Assembly: GCA_021414025.1 (NCBI GenBank)
Contig: JAIOPG010000008.1
Coordinates: 62,001-126,000, forward strand
Reading direction: 5' to 3'
DNA length: 64,000 nucleotides
From: Planctomycetota bacterium
GTDB taxonomy: Bacteria; Planctomycetota; Phycisphaerae; Phycisphaerales; SM1A02
The notes under the pieces are model-generated. The model made no database searches. It saw only the letters and a list, made by a program, of their open reading frames with translations, and was not told the origin of the DNA. Numbering within the stretch: the stretch's first letter is position 1; each line of letters opens with the position of its first letter. Positions 43,677 through 53,917 of this stretch are shown here, in pieces. The translations under genes and the position numbers were made by a program.

Positions 43677-44828
43677 ATGAAACCATTTGGAATCGTCCTG
43701 TCCGCGGCATTGTTCACCACCACCGTCCTGGCCCAGGGCGACTCGTTCGGGTCGAAGCCCTCGGGCACGCCCGGCGCTCCGCCGACCTCGGCGCCCACCG
43801 CGCCCCCGACGAGTGCGCCATCGAAGACTCCACCGACCGCGACTCCCAAGAAGTCGCTCGGCAAGGGCGATGAAGCCGCGCCCGCGGCACCGGGCGCGAA
43901 TCCGCAGACCGCCCCAGCCGATGCACCGAGCCCGGTCGTCACTCCGCTGGTGCCGCAGCCCGCGGGTCCGCTTCCCTCGGCAAGCGAACTCTTCGCCAAG
44001 GGCATCAACGCGATCGGCGGGGCCGACGCGATCCGCAAGCACACATCGATGGTGACCCAGGGAACCCTGTCCATGCCCGCGGCCGGCATGAACGGCAAAC
44101 TGGAGATCACCACGCTCGCCCCCGACAAAGTCCTCACCTTGATGGAATTTCCGGGCGTGGGCCAGATCCGCCAGGGTTTCGATGGCACCGTGGGGTGGAG
44201 CATGGACCCGATGCGCGGCCCGAACCTGATCGAAGGCAAAATGCTGGATGAGCTGAAAAAGTCCGGCGACATGTACAAGGATCTTGATCCCAGCAAGATT
44301 TGGACCAAGGCCGAGACCAAGGGCGCGGTGAATTTCGGCGGCGTCCCCTGCTACGAAATCGCCGTCGAAGGCGCCCCCGGCGACGGCGCCCTGTACTACG
44401 AGATTCAAAGCGGCCTGACCCGCGGCATGGTGCTCACCGTCGAAAGCGCTATGGGCAAGGTTCCCACAACCACCCTCATGAGCGAGTACAAGGATTTCGA
44501 CGGGGTCAAGATGGCCACGCACACCGACGTGGAGGCGATGGGCATGAAGCAGGCGCTGGTGATCGACAGCGTGAGCTACGCGCCGGTCGATCCGGCGATC
44601 TTTGCCCTGCCGCCCGAAATCAAGGCGCTGGTGGCCGCGAAGAGCAATCCCGCGGCGCCCGGAGCCGCGGCCAAGTCACCCAAAAAACCCAAAGGTTCGA
44701 GCAAGGCCGGCAATGGAACTGCGACCGGTTCCACTCCGCCTGCTACTCCGCCACCTGCCACGACACCGCCCGCATCGACGCCGCCGAGCGCTCCTCCAAC
44801 GACACCGCCACCTGGCGGCTCGCGCTGA
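43677..44828 (+). CDS. Secreted LolA-like lipoprotein-sorting-fold protein 1
   Basis: A 383-residue protein with a signal peptide (MKPFGIVLSAALFTTTVLA), a Pro/Ala/Thr-rich linker (about 22-105) and a beta-rich domain (about 108-310). The pattern is GGADAIRKHTSMVTQGTLSM, ...FPGVGQIRQGFDGTVGWSM..., VIDSVSYAPVDPAIFALP. This matches the unclosed beta-barrel of LolA-like proteins (DUF4292/outer-membrane lipoprotein sorting superfamily). A second Pro/Thr-rich tail (about 330-383) ends the protein. It starts a run of plus-strand genes with a paralogue and an ABC transporter. The role is probably binding of a lipid or lipopeptide; this is inferred from the fold only. Confidence 0.65.
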   Translation: MKPFGIVLSAALFTTTVLAQGDSFGSKPSGTPGAPPTSAPTAPPTSAPSKTPPTATPKKSLGKGDEAAPAAPGANPQTAPADAPSPVVTPLVPQPAGPLPSASELFAKGINAIGGADAIRKHTSMVTQGTLSMPAAGMNGKLEITTLAPDKVLTLMEFPGVGQIRQGFDGTVGWSMDPMRGPNLIEGKMLDELKKSGDMYKDLDPSKIWTKAETKGAVNFGGVPCYEIAVEGAPGDGALYYEIQSGLTRGMVLTVESAMGKVPTTTLMSEYKDFDGVKMATHTDVEAMGMKQALVIDSVSYAPVDPAIFALPPEIKALVAAKSNPAAPGAAAKSPKKPKGSSKAGNGTATGSTPPATPPPATTPPASTPPSAPPTTPPPGGSR

Positions 44829-44860
44829 CGCGAACCTCCACGACGCCATGAGTTGAATCA

Positions 44861-45673
44861 ATGACGCCCCGCCGCACGATCAAGGATGCCTGCATCGGAC
44901 TCGCCATCGCGCTGCTCTGCGCGGCGCCCGTGGCCCAGGCCGACGACGTCTCGGCGGACTCGGTGGTGCAGCGCGCCATCGAAGTCACGGGCGGTTTCAA
45001 GGAAGTGCGCTCGCTTCGCATCGAGGGCGTGGTGAGCTCGCCGCAGGGCATCACCCGCGTCGAGATGCTGGTGCAGGGCGCCGGGCCGGAGAAGTTCCGC
45101 GTCACCCAGAAATTGCCGGGCGGCCAGAGCATGGAGACCGGCACGGACGGAGACCTGGCCTGGCTGCGCAGCCCGCTCGATGGCTCGTGGCGCCTGCTCG
45201 ATCGGCGCGGCGCGCTGACGGCCACCGTCGGCGTGCTTCCCTATCGGATGATGGCCGCCATCTTCGAGCGCTTTCCGATCCGCGAGCTCGGCCCCGTCGA
45301 AAAGAAGGACGGCGTGAGCTGCCGCCGGGTCGACCTGAAGGACCGCGAAGGCCTGGAGGCAACGGCCTGGTTCGAGGAATCCACCGGGAAACTGCGGGTG
45401 CTGCAGACCTCCGAAGGCGCCGCCCCGGGTGTGCCCACGGTCATGACCATCGAGGCGTGGACCAAGGTGGGCGAGCTGGACATTCCGCGCCGCCTCTCCA
45501 TCCGCAGGGGAACCGCCCTCACCACCAGCGACTTCACCACCATCTCGGTGGATCCCATCGACGCCGCGCGGTTCGCGGCACCCGCCGAAGTGGTGCGCCT
45601 CTCGCAAGGCAAGGAGCCGGGCGAAGCGCCGCGGGCCGGCACCACCGCCGCCGCGCCGAGGATCAAGCCATGA
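44861..45673 (+). CDS. Secreted LolA-like lipoprotein-sorting-fold protein 2
   Basis: A 270-residue protein with a signal peptide (about 1-28, ending APVAQAD) and one domain. It shares with protein 1 the order VTGGFKEVRSLRIEGVVSS, ...PGGQSMETGTDGDLAWLRSP... and FTTISVDPIDAARFAAP. Thus it is a shorter paralogue without the long Pro-rich linkers. The stop codon overlaps the ABC ATPase start as ATGA, so a periplasmic LolA-like protein is co-translated with an ABC exporter. That supports a substrate-handling role for the pair, but the substrate is not readable from sequence. Confidence 0.7.
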   Translation: MTPRRTIKDACIGLAIALLCAAPVAQADDVSADSVVQRAIEVTGGFKEVRSLRIEGVVSSPQGITRVEMLVQGAGPEKFRVTQKLPGGQSMETGTDGDLAWLRSPLDGSWRLLDRRGALTATVGVLPYRMMAAIFERFPIRELGPVEKKDGVSCRRVDLKDREGLEATAWFEESTGKLRVLQTSEGAAPGVPTVMTIEAWTKVGELDIPRRLSIRRGTALTTSDFTTISVDPIDAARFAAPAEVVRLSQGKEPGEAPRAGTTAAAPRIKP

Positions 45674-46641
45674 GCGATCTCGTCATCCAGCTCGATCAGG
45701 TGAACAAGCGCTTTGGCGCGCTGCACGCGGTGAAGGATGTCAGCTTTGAGATCCGCCGCGGACAGGTCTGCGGATTTCTGGGCCCCAACGGCGCCGGCAA
45801 GAGCACCACCATCCGCATGATCATGAGCATCCTGCTGCCCGACTCCGGCTCGATCCAGGTGCTGGGCGGCTCGGCGCTGGACGCCAAGGACCGCATCGGC
45901 TATCTGCCCGAGGAGCGCGGCGTCTACCGCAAGATGCGCGTGGAGGATTTCCTGCGCTTCATGGCCAAGCTCAAGGGCATCGCCCGCGGCGAGGCCGACC
46001 TGCGCATCCGCGCCTGGCTCGAGCGCGTCGAGCTGCCCGGCGTCTCGCGCAAGCGCTGCGAGGAGCTCTCCAAGGGCATGCAGCAGAAACTGCAGTTCAT
46101 CGCCTCGGTCCTGCACCAGCCCCCGCTGCTGATTCTGGACGAGCCCTTCTCCGGTCTGGATCCTGTGAATCGCCGTCTGCTCAGCTCCATCGTCCGACAA
46201 TTGAAGGACGCGGGCACGTCCATTCTCTTCTCCACCCACCAGATGGAGCAGGCCGAGGATCTCTGCGACCAGGTGCTGCTGATCCACAAGGGCGAGAAGG
46301 TGCTCGATGAGTCCATCCATGGAATCCGCGGGCAGTTCGACCCGCGAACGGTGTTGGCGGAGCCCTCCAACGGGATCGACTCGAGTCTGCGCACGCTGCA
46401 GGATCTGCCCTCGGTCGAAACCGTTCGCTGGAATGCCGATCAGAAAGTGTTTCAGATCCGCCTCGCCGAGGGCGTGGATCCCCAGCATGCGATGGTGAAT
46501 GTGATGCGCGCTGTCCCGCTCCGCCGCGTCGAGCTGCAGCGAGCCACGCTGGACGATGTCTTCGTGAAGCTGGTCGGCGGCTCGGTGGTGGATTTCAACG
46601 AAGCGGGTTCCACCGGAAAGCTGCAGGTGAACCATGCATGA
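45670..46641 (+). CDS. ABC transporter ATPase, NatA-like
   Basis: A 323-residue ATPase. Walker A is GPNGAGKSTT, the signature LSKGMQQKLQF, and Walker B LLILDEPFSGLDPVN with H-loop STHQME. LSKGMQQK in place of LSGGQ is the usual NatA variant. The C-terminal segment (about 235-323) has the NatA-like DUF4162 accessory domain (RTVLAEPSNGIDSSLRTLQDL...). The ATG at 45670 overlaps the stop of the LolA-like gene, and the end overlaps the permease start by 8 bases. Together with the permease it forms an ABC-2 type exporter. Confidence 0.9.
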   Translation: MSDLVIQLDQVNKRFGALHAVKDVSFEIRRGQVCGFLGPNGAGKSTTIRMIMSILLPDSGSIQVLGGSALDAKDRIGYLPEERGVYRKMRVEDFLRFMAKLKGIARGEADLRIRAWLERVELPGVSRKRCEELSKGMQQKLQFIASVLHQPPLLILDEPFSGLDPVNRRLLSSIVRQLKDAGTSILFSTHQMEQAEDLCDQVLLIHKGEKVLDESIHGIRGQFDPRTVLAEPSNGIDSSLRTLQDLPSVETVRWNADQKVFQIRLAEGVDPQHAMVNVMRAVPLRRVELQRATLDDVFVKLVGGSVVDFNEAGSTGKLQVNHA

Positions 46642-47929
46642 GAAGGGCTCCCCGCGGCGGATCCGCGCGATCGCGTGGCGCGAATTCCGCTACACGGTTC
46701 TCACCAAGGGCTTCGTGATCGGCGCCATCGTGCTGCCGCTGATCATGTTTGCGGCGATTCCGCTGATCCCGATGCTGATGAGTTCGAAATCCGCGCCGCT
46801 GGTGGGGCGCGTCGTGGTGATCGATCCCTCGGACAAGCTGGCCAAGCCATTTGAATTGTCGCTGCCCACCACGCCCCAGGACTCCCTGAAAAAGGAGAAA
46901 AAGAGCCTGATGGGAAGCGAAGCGGTCGAGGTTTCGCTGACCGTGGAAAATGTCACGGACACAGCCCGCACCGACGAATTCCGCAAGCAGCTCAAGGACA
47001 GTGTGTTGCGGGCGCTGATCATCGTCACGCCGGCGCCCGAGGGGCCGACCGCCGAGCTTCTGGTCCCCAGCGGCGCCAGCCCGCGCCACACCACGATCCT
47101 CGAGTCCTCGCTGCGCGAGGCGCTCACCCGGGCCCGCGTCGCCCAGGCGAACGAGGACTACGACCGGCTCAGCAAACTCATGCAACGCGCGTCGGTCGAA
47201 ACCAAGCGCGTCTCACCCGAGGGAAGCGAGTCGAGGGAGATCGCCCAGCTGCGCATGCTGGTGCCCGCCGGCTTCATGTTCCTGCTGTGGATCGCCGTCT
47301 TCACCAGCTGCAACTACCTGCTGACCTCCACGATCGAGGAGAAGTCCAGCCGCGTGATGGAGGTGCTGCTCTCGGCCGCGAGCCCGATCGAGCTGCTCGC
47401 CGGAAAACTCGTCGGCCAGGCCGGCGTGGCGTCGGTCATGCTCGCGATGTATGGCGGCGTCGGCCTCGCGGGCCTGGGCGCCTTCGCCATGCTCGACATC
47501 GTTCCGCCCACCCACCTGCTGTGGCTGGCGGTCTGGTTCCCGCTGGCGTATTTCACCGTCGCCTCCATCATGGTCAGCATCGGCAGCGCGGTCTCGGATC
47601 TGCGCGAGGCGCAGGCGCTGGTCGGCCCCGCCATGATGACCCTCATGATTCCGCTGATCCTGTGGCTGCCGATCGTGGAGAGCCCCAACGGCATGCTGGC
47701 CACCGTGTGCAGCTTCCTGCCGCCGGCCGCCCCCTTCGTCATGATCCTGCGCCTGACCGCCGCCAACGAACCGGTTCCCATCTGGCAATCCATGCTCGCC
47801 GTGCTCACCAGCGTGGCCGCGGTCTGCGTCATCGTGTGGGCGGGCGCCCGCATCTTCCGCGTGGGCGTCCTCATGCAGGGGAAGCCGCCGACCCCCATGG
47901 AGCTGCTCCGGTGGATCCGTGCGCGGTGA
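46634..47929 (+). CDS. ABC-2 type permease, NatB-like
   Basis: A 431-residue permease. The first helix is about 22-45 (FVIGAIVLPLIMFAAIPLIP). A large extracytoplasmic loop (about 50-205) follows, typical of NatB/YhaP-type ABC-2 permeases. It then has five or six hydrophobic segments at about 218-240, 270-305, 310-330, 338-360, 375-400. The motif TSTIEEKSSRVMEVLLSAASPIELLAGKLVG is the conserved ABC-2 coupling segment. The partner ATPase is encoded immediately upstream. Substrate unknown. The zinc-ribbon gene begins 9 bases after its stop, which suggests co-transcription with the transporter. Confidence 0.9.
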   Translation: MHEKGSPRRIRAIAWREFRYTVLTKGFVIGAIVLPLIMFAAIPLIPMLMSSKSAPLVGRVVVIDPSDKLAKPFELSLPTTPQDSLKKEKKSLMGSEAVEVSLTVENVTDTARTDEFRKQLKDSVLRALIIVTPAPEGPTAELLVPSGASPRHTTILESSLREALTRARVAQANEDYDRLSKLMQRASVETKRVSPEGSESREIAQLRMLVPAGFMFLLWIAVFTSCNYLLTSTIEEKSSRVMEVLLSAASPIELLAGKLVGQAGVASVMLAMYGGVGLAGLGAFAMLDIVPPTHLLWLAVWFPLAYFTVASIMVSIGSAVSDLREAQALVGPAMMTLMIPLILWLPIVESPNGMLATVCSFLPPAAPFVMILRLTAANEPVPIWQSMLAVLTSVAAVCVIVWAGARIFRVGVLMQGKPPTPMELLRWIRAR

Positions 47930-47938
47930 TCGGCGCGA

Positions 47939-49408
47939 ATGAACTCTGACCTCTCCCTGACCCTGATCTGGATCGCGGTCCTGCTCTTCGCGGCCACCTC
48001 GATCTACGGGCTCTGGTGGTCGATCTACTGGGACCGGCCGCAGGGACGGCGCCGCTGCCCGAAGTGCTGGCACACGCTCGAGGACCGCTTCCCTTTCCGC
48101 TGCTGCGAGTGCGGCTACGTGACAATCTTCGAGAAAAACATTTTTCGCACGCGCCGCCGCTGGGGCTGGGCCGTGGCCGCGATCGTCACCATGCTCCTGG
48201 GCACGGTCTGGCTGCGCGATCAGGTTTCGATGCGCAGCTGGTGGACGCTTTTTCCCGACCGGGTGGTCATTCTGCTTCTGCCCTGGGCCGACAGCGCCGA
48301 CGCTTTGCAGGACATCCCGCAGCATCTGGCGGTGCGCCTGGAGCGCGGCGACATGTCCGAGGAAAACGCGCTGCGGCTGCTGGCCCAGTGCGCCGGCGGC
48401 GATGCCTCGGCCCCGCCCGGCAGCGACAAATGGCGCATCAAGTACGAGGCGATCGCCGCCACGCTGAAGAATTCGCTTCCCCATGCGGAAGCCTCGGCGA
48501 AGTTCGTCCGGGACCTCGAGCTGGGCCTCAACACGATGCCTCCCTACATCCGCCTGGACACGCCGGAGATGTGGAACGCGGTGGAGCCGGTGGTGGTTTC
48601 GGCGCGGGTCCGCAACTGGTGGCCCGAGGATTCAAAGATCGAGCTGCGCTTCGAATCCGCCAGCGGCATTCCGCTGAGCGAGGAAGCGCTGCGACGCCTG
48701 CGCCAGGAAGAGTGGGAGCGGGTCACGCCGACACTCTCTTCCTCGACGATGTTTGCCTTTGACCTGGGCACGCTGCCGGTGGGCAAGCACGCCGGGGAGA
48801 TCATGCTGCGATGGGAGGCCACGCTGCCGGCCCCTACGCCGACCGCCGAAGCGCGGCGCGACGAGGGTGTGGTCGGTATTCCGGTCGAGATCGAGGTGCA
48901 GGCCGCGCCGCAGCCGCTCACGCCGATCTCCTCGCCGGAGATCGACGCGCTGGTGCGCGAAGCCTTCGAGCCGGGCCTGCTGCGCTGGCCCAGCGGCCGC
49001 GTGCGCCATGCCTTCCAATACAAGGCGTACAACACCTCCTCAAGCGACCTCGAGGAAGTCGCCTTCGGCCTCGTCGTCGAGGCGCTCGAGGACGGTGTGC
49101 CGCGGCGCGAATTGCATGTGTGGTGGCGCGGCGGGCGCGGCGGCTCGCGCTCCGGCTGGAAGGTGACGCTTGAGGACCAGGAGGCGCTGGATCGAGCCAG
49201 CGCCAACAGCCACTGGACCCTGCGGATCCGCGGTGATGAAAAGCTGGCGCGACGGGCGGCCGGGCTCTACGCCGGGCCGCCGGTCACCAAGTGGTGGTCG
49301 GGAACCATCGAGATGCCGATGGCGGTCAATGACCAATCCGGCGAGCGCAGCGGTCGGGTGTGGATGTTGCAGCGCTACGTGAGCAAGCCGATCGGCGCGA
49401 CCCGCTGA
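47939..49408 (+). CDS. Membrane protein with zinc ribbon and large beta-rich domain
   Basis: A 489-residue protein. It begins with a hydrophobic helix (about 8-27), then the ribbon CPKCWHTLEDRFPFRCCECG (about 40-59) and a second helix (about 77-95). A large hydrophilic region follows (about 105-489) with VVVSARVRNWWPEDSKIELRF-type strands and a second conserved half (about 330-480) ending MLQRYVSKPIGATR. Unlike the other ribbon proteins, most of this one is soluble and probably extracytoplasmic. It follows the permease by 9 bases. No known domain is recognised in the large part. The ribbon differs slightly by an extra Cys (CCECG). Confidence 0.65.
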   Translation: MNSDLSLTLIWIAVLLFAATSIYGLWWSIYWDRPQGRRRCPKCWHTLEDRFPFRCCECGYVTIFEKNIFRTRRRWGWAVAAIVTMLLGTVWLRDQVSMRSWWTLFPDRVVILLLPWADSADALQDIPQHLAVRLERGDMSEENALRLLAQCAGGDASAPPGSDKWRIKYEAIAATLKNSLPHAEASAKFVRDLELGLNTMPPYIRLDTPEMWNAVEPVVVSARVRNWWPEDSKIELRFESASGIPLSEEALRRLRQEEWERVTPTLSSSTMFAFDLGTLPVGKHAGEIMLRWEATLPAPTPTAEARRDEGVVGIPVEIEVQAAPQPLTPISSPEIDALVREAFEPGLLRWPSGRVRHAFQYKAYNTSSSDLEEVAFGLVVEALEDGVPRRELHVWWRGGRGGSRSGWKVTLEDQEALDRASANSHWTLRIRGDEKLARRAAGLYAGPPVTKWWSGTIEMPMAVNDQSGERSGRVWMLQRYVSKPIGATR

Positions 49409-49464
49409 GCCGCGGCTCCGCGCCACGAACGATCCGTGGGATGCGCGGCGTGTAGCATTTGCGC

Positions 49465-50010
49465 ATGCAGCGCAACCTCTGGGCACCCTGGCGCATGGCC
49501 TACATCCGCGACATCGAGTCGCAGGCGGCCCAGGCGAAGATCAATCCTCCGCCGGACTCCGACGGCGACTTTCTTCTGGCCACATGGCGCAATCCTTCCA
49601 TGGACGCCACGCAGCATGTCGTGCACCGAAACGAACATGGACTGATCCTGCTCAACCGCTATCCCTATGCCAACGGCCACCTGCTGGCGGCGCTGGGCGA
49701 CGCCCGGCCGCGCCTGGCGGATTATCCCGCGGAGGCCCGCGCAGACTTCTGGCGGCTGGTCGATCTCGCAGCGGCGCTCATCGAGGTCGCGCTGCGCCCG
49801 CAGGGACTCAACATCGGCGTCAACGAGGGGCGCGCCGGCGGCGCCGGGCTTCCCCAGCACGTGCATGCCCATGTCCTGCCGCGCTGGAATGGCGACACCA
49901 ACTTCATGTCCGCGGTCGCAGGCGTCCGGGTGATTCCCGAATCGCTCGACCGCGTCGCCCAGCTCTACCGCGAGGCCCTTCCCGAGGCGAGAAAGCGGGT
50001 GGGCCCATAG
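49465..50010 (+). CDS. HIT-family nucleotide hydrolase/transferase
   Basis: A 181-residue protein with the sequence NLWAPWRMAYI at its N-terminus, typical of the Ap4A phosphorylase/HIT branch, and a histidine triad, QHVHAHVLPRWNGD, at about 130-143. The triad H-x-H-x-H is intact; the central His makes the nucleotidyl intermediate. The HIT core also shows ILLNRYPYANGHLLAAL. Proteins of this type hydrolyse or phosphorolyse dinucleoside polyphosphates. ATG at 49465 was chosen over an upstream in-frame TTG because the family begins at about this residue. The gene follows the ribbon gene on the same strand by 56 bases. Confidence 0.88.
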   Translation: MQRNLWAPWRMAYIRDIESQAAQAKINPPPDSDGDFLLATWRNPSMDATQHVVHRNEHGLILLNRYPYANGHLLAALGDARPRLADYPAEARADFWRLVDLAAALIEVALRPQGLNIGVNEGRAGGAGLPQHVHAHVLPRWNGDTNFMSAVAGVRVIPESLDRVAQLYREALPEARKRVGP

Positions 50011-50328
50011 CCGCCTCCGTTTAGACTCGAACTTTCGACTCTTCGCCCCGTCGGGCGACCTCTGACCACGCGTCCGGACCGATGCGAACCCGCAGGGATC
50101 CCTTCTTAATGGCTGCGTCGATGAACATGCCTCCCGCACTTGTGCGGCGTGGAAGTTCGGGAACGACGGCCGGGGAGCCCACTTGATTGCTGGGTTCGGA
50201 CAACATCGTCGGAGAGCGCTTCCCATCGAAGCGACAGAACGCAATTTCTGTTCCTCCGACGGGGCAAAGAGCCGAAGACATGGGATGCGTTTGTCTCCGC
50301 CGCCCAACGCCTATGCTGCCCGATCCGG
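50011..50328. other. Intergenic region between HIT and MFS genes
   Basis: This 318-base stretch has no gene that I can support. An open frame on the minus strand (50021-50281, 86 codons, MSSALCPVGG...) lacks any recognised motif and has no ribosome binding site that I trust. The plus-strand frame runs into the MFS gene but is unlike it in composition. The region could carry the MFS promoter; none is clear. Confidence 0.4.
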
Positions 50329-51723
50329 ATGAGCGCGACCAACGACACGAAGCGTGACCCAAATGAGTCTGAGGGGCTCCTGGCGCGGTTCCATCCGCGC
50401 CATCTGCCCTTCATGTCGCGCACGGCCTACGTCAACGAGATCCTGAGCTGGGCCTTCCTGCCCTTCTTCCTCGGCGCCATCGAGGGCGGCACGCTGGGCG
50501 TGGTGGTGAAGAAGACCTTCACCGGCGTCGCGGACATCAGCCCCATCGAGCTCAATCTCGCGGTGGCCTTGGTCACCGCCGCACCCAATGTGGCCAACCT
50601 GTCCAGCTTCATGTGGGCGGCGCACTCGCAGGGCAAGCCCAAGGTCGCCTACATCGCAACGCTGCAGACCATGACCGCGGTGTGCGTCGCCGCCATCGCC
50701 GCCATGCCCGAGCAGCGCTGGGGACTGTGGACGCTCTGCCTGCTGGCCACGCTGGCCCGCATCACCTGGACCGGCGTGATCACCCTGCGCTCGGCGGTGT
50801 GGAGGGCCAACTATCCGCGGGAAATCCGGGCGAAAATCGCGGGAAACATGGCGACGGTGCAGAGCCTGGTGCTGGCCCTTTGCGGCTGGGCGATCGGCGC
50901 CGCCATGGACTTCAGCCCGATGAGTTTCCACTTCCTCTTTCCGGCCCTGGCCCTGCTGGGCATCGCCGGCAATGTGCTCTGGCGCCGCGTGCCGATGCGC
51001 GGCGAGCGGCGCCTGCTCCGCGCCGAGCTCGCGGCGCCGCGGCGCGACGGGCCGCAGATCAACCCCGTCTCGGTGTTGCGCGTGCTCAAGCAGGACCGCG
51101 CCTACGCCAAGTTCATGCTGTGGATGTCGGTCTTCGGCCTGGGCAACCTGATGGTCTCGGCGCCGCTGGCGATCGTGCTGGAGGAGGAGCTCAACGCCAC
51201 CTACGCGCAGGGCATCCTGGTCACGACGGTCATTCCGCTGCTGGTGATGCCGCTGGCGATTCCCTTCTGGGCGCGGATGCTGGACCGCTCGCACGTGGTG
51301 GATTTCCGCGCCATCCATGCGTGGAGCTTCGTGACCGCGGCGGGGCTGGTCTTCGTCGCGGCGATCGCCAAATCCATGACGATCTTCTACGTCTCAGGAT
51401 TGTTCCTGGGCATCGGCTTCGCCGGCGGCAGTCTGGCGTGGAACATCGGCCACCAGGATTTCGCGCCGCCCGAGCGCGACGCCGAATACATGGGCGTGCA
51501 TGTCACGCTCAATGGCATTCGCGGCTTGATCGCGCCGTTTTTGGCGGTCGGCCTCTACGAATGGCTCAAGGGGATGCACGCGGGCTCCTGGGCCTTCTTC
51601 GTCTGCTTTGTGGTCAACGCGATCGGGGCGTGGGGCTTCGTGGCCATGCGACGGGACCGGAAACGGCACCGCAAGGCCACTTTGGTCAGCGACTCCCAGC
51701 CGCGCCCCCTGCCGCAGGCCTAG
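50329..51723 (+). CDS. Major facilitator superfamily transporter 1
   Basis: A 464-residue protein with about 11-12 predicted helices in two halves, split by a hydrophilic loop around residues 225-260 (RRVPMRGERRLLRAELAAPRR). The first half has LSWAFLPFFLGAIEGGTLGVVVKK and the second half begins YAKFMLWMSVFGLGNLMVSAP. The basic GxxxDR-type motif A of MFS is weak (FWARMLDRSHVVDFRAI), but the overall hydropathy and order fit. Substrate unknown. The start at 50329 (MSATNDTKRD) is the first ATG followed by a normal cytoplasmic N-tail. A second, distantly similar MFS gene is at 56611-57891. Confidence 0.75.
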   Translation: MSATNDTKRDPNESEGLLARFHPRHLPFMSRTAYVNEILSWAFLPFFLGAIEGGTLGVVVKKTFTGVADISPIELNLAVALVTAAPNVANLSSFMWAAHSQGKPKVAYIATLQTMTAVCVAAIAAMPEQRWGLWTLCLLATLARITWTGVITLRSAVWRANYPREIRAKIAGNMATVQSLVLALCGWAIGAAMDFSPMSFHFLFPALALLGIAGNVLWRRVPMRGERRLLRAELAAPRRDGPQINPVSVLRVLKQDRAYAKFMLWMSVFGLGNLMVSAPLAIVLEEELNATYAQGILVTTVIPLLVMPLAIPFWARMLDRSHVVDFRAIHAWSFVTAAGLVFVAAIAKSMTIFYVSGLFLGIGFAGGSLAWNIGHQDFAPPERDAEYMGVHVTLNGIRGLIAPFLAVGLYEWLKGMHAGSWAFFVCFVVNAIGAWGFVAMRRDRKRHRKATLVSDSQPRPLPQA

Positions 51724-51875
51724 CCCCTTCAATCGCAGCGGGTTTTCCGCTACCATCTTCGACCCGGTCGATTTTTGCCGGTGCCTTTCACGGACGCGCG
51801 TCCGGGGCATTTCTTTCCAGCCGAGTTTGCGGCGCGGTCCGCAACGGCGCAACACGCACCCTTTCAAAAGACAAC

Positions 51876-53633
<1,758 letters not shown>

Positions 53634-53657
53634 GTTCTTTGAAGTCCTGAAAACATG

Positions 53658-53694
53658 ACGACCGCGGCCTCATCAGCCGCGGTCGTTTTCTTTT
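53658..53694 (+). terminator. Intrinsic terminator after rpsA
   Basis: ACGACCGCGGC (53658-53668) pairs perfectly with GCCGCGGTCGT (53676-53686) around the loop CTCATCA. The tract TTTTCTTTT runs from 53685 to 53694. An 11-bp GC-rich stem plus T-run is a standard Rho-independent terminator, 24 bases after the rpsA stop. Confidence 0.93.
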
Positions 53695-53917
53695 CCGGGG
53701 CCGCTCATGCGCGAAGCGGCCGCGGAAGAACGTTCAGGGCAGGCCCGTGGGTCAGCACAGGGCGATGAAGCCCATGAACGCGAGCATCAGGATTCGCTTC
53801 AGGCCGGCGCGATCATCATCGTTGAGTCGAAGGAACTTCAAGGGAAAAGCTCTCTCTGCGGAGGAAGGGAAGACCGGGTCGAAACGCTGACTCGGGCGCC
53901 TCCGTTACAGTGCCACC

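Noticed and set aside
45241-46635. A 464-codon minus-strand frame opposite the LolA-like and ABC genes.
   Set aside because: No domain or start signal is seen, and the plus-strand genes have complete ABC motifs.
50021-50281. A minus-strand 86-codon frame between the HIT and MFS genes.
   Set aside because: No motif and no convincing ribosome binding site; it is recorded only within the intergenic entry.
53752-53841. A minus-strand 29-codon frame with a TTG start, ending in a hydrophobic helix (LKRILMLAFMGFIALC).
   Set aside because: It could be a small membrane peptide, but it has no convincing start or ribosome binding site and is too short to support.
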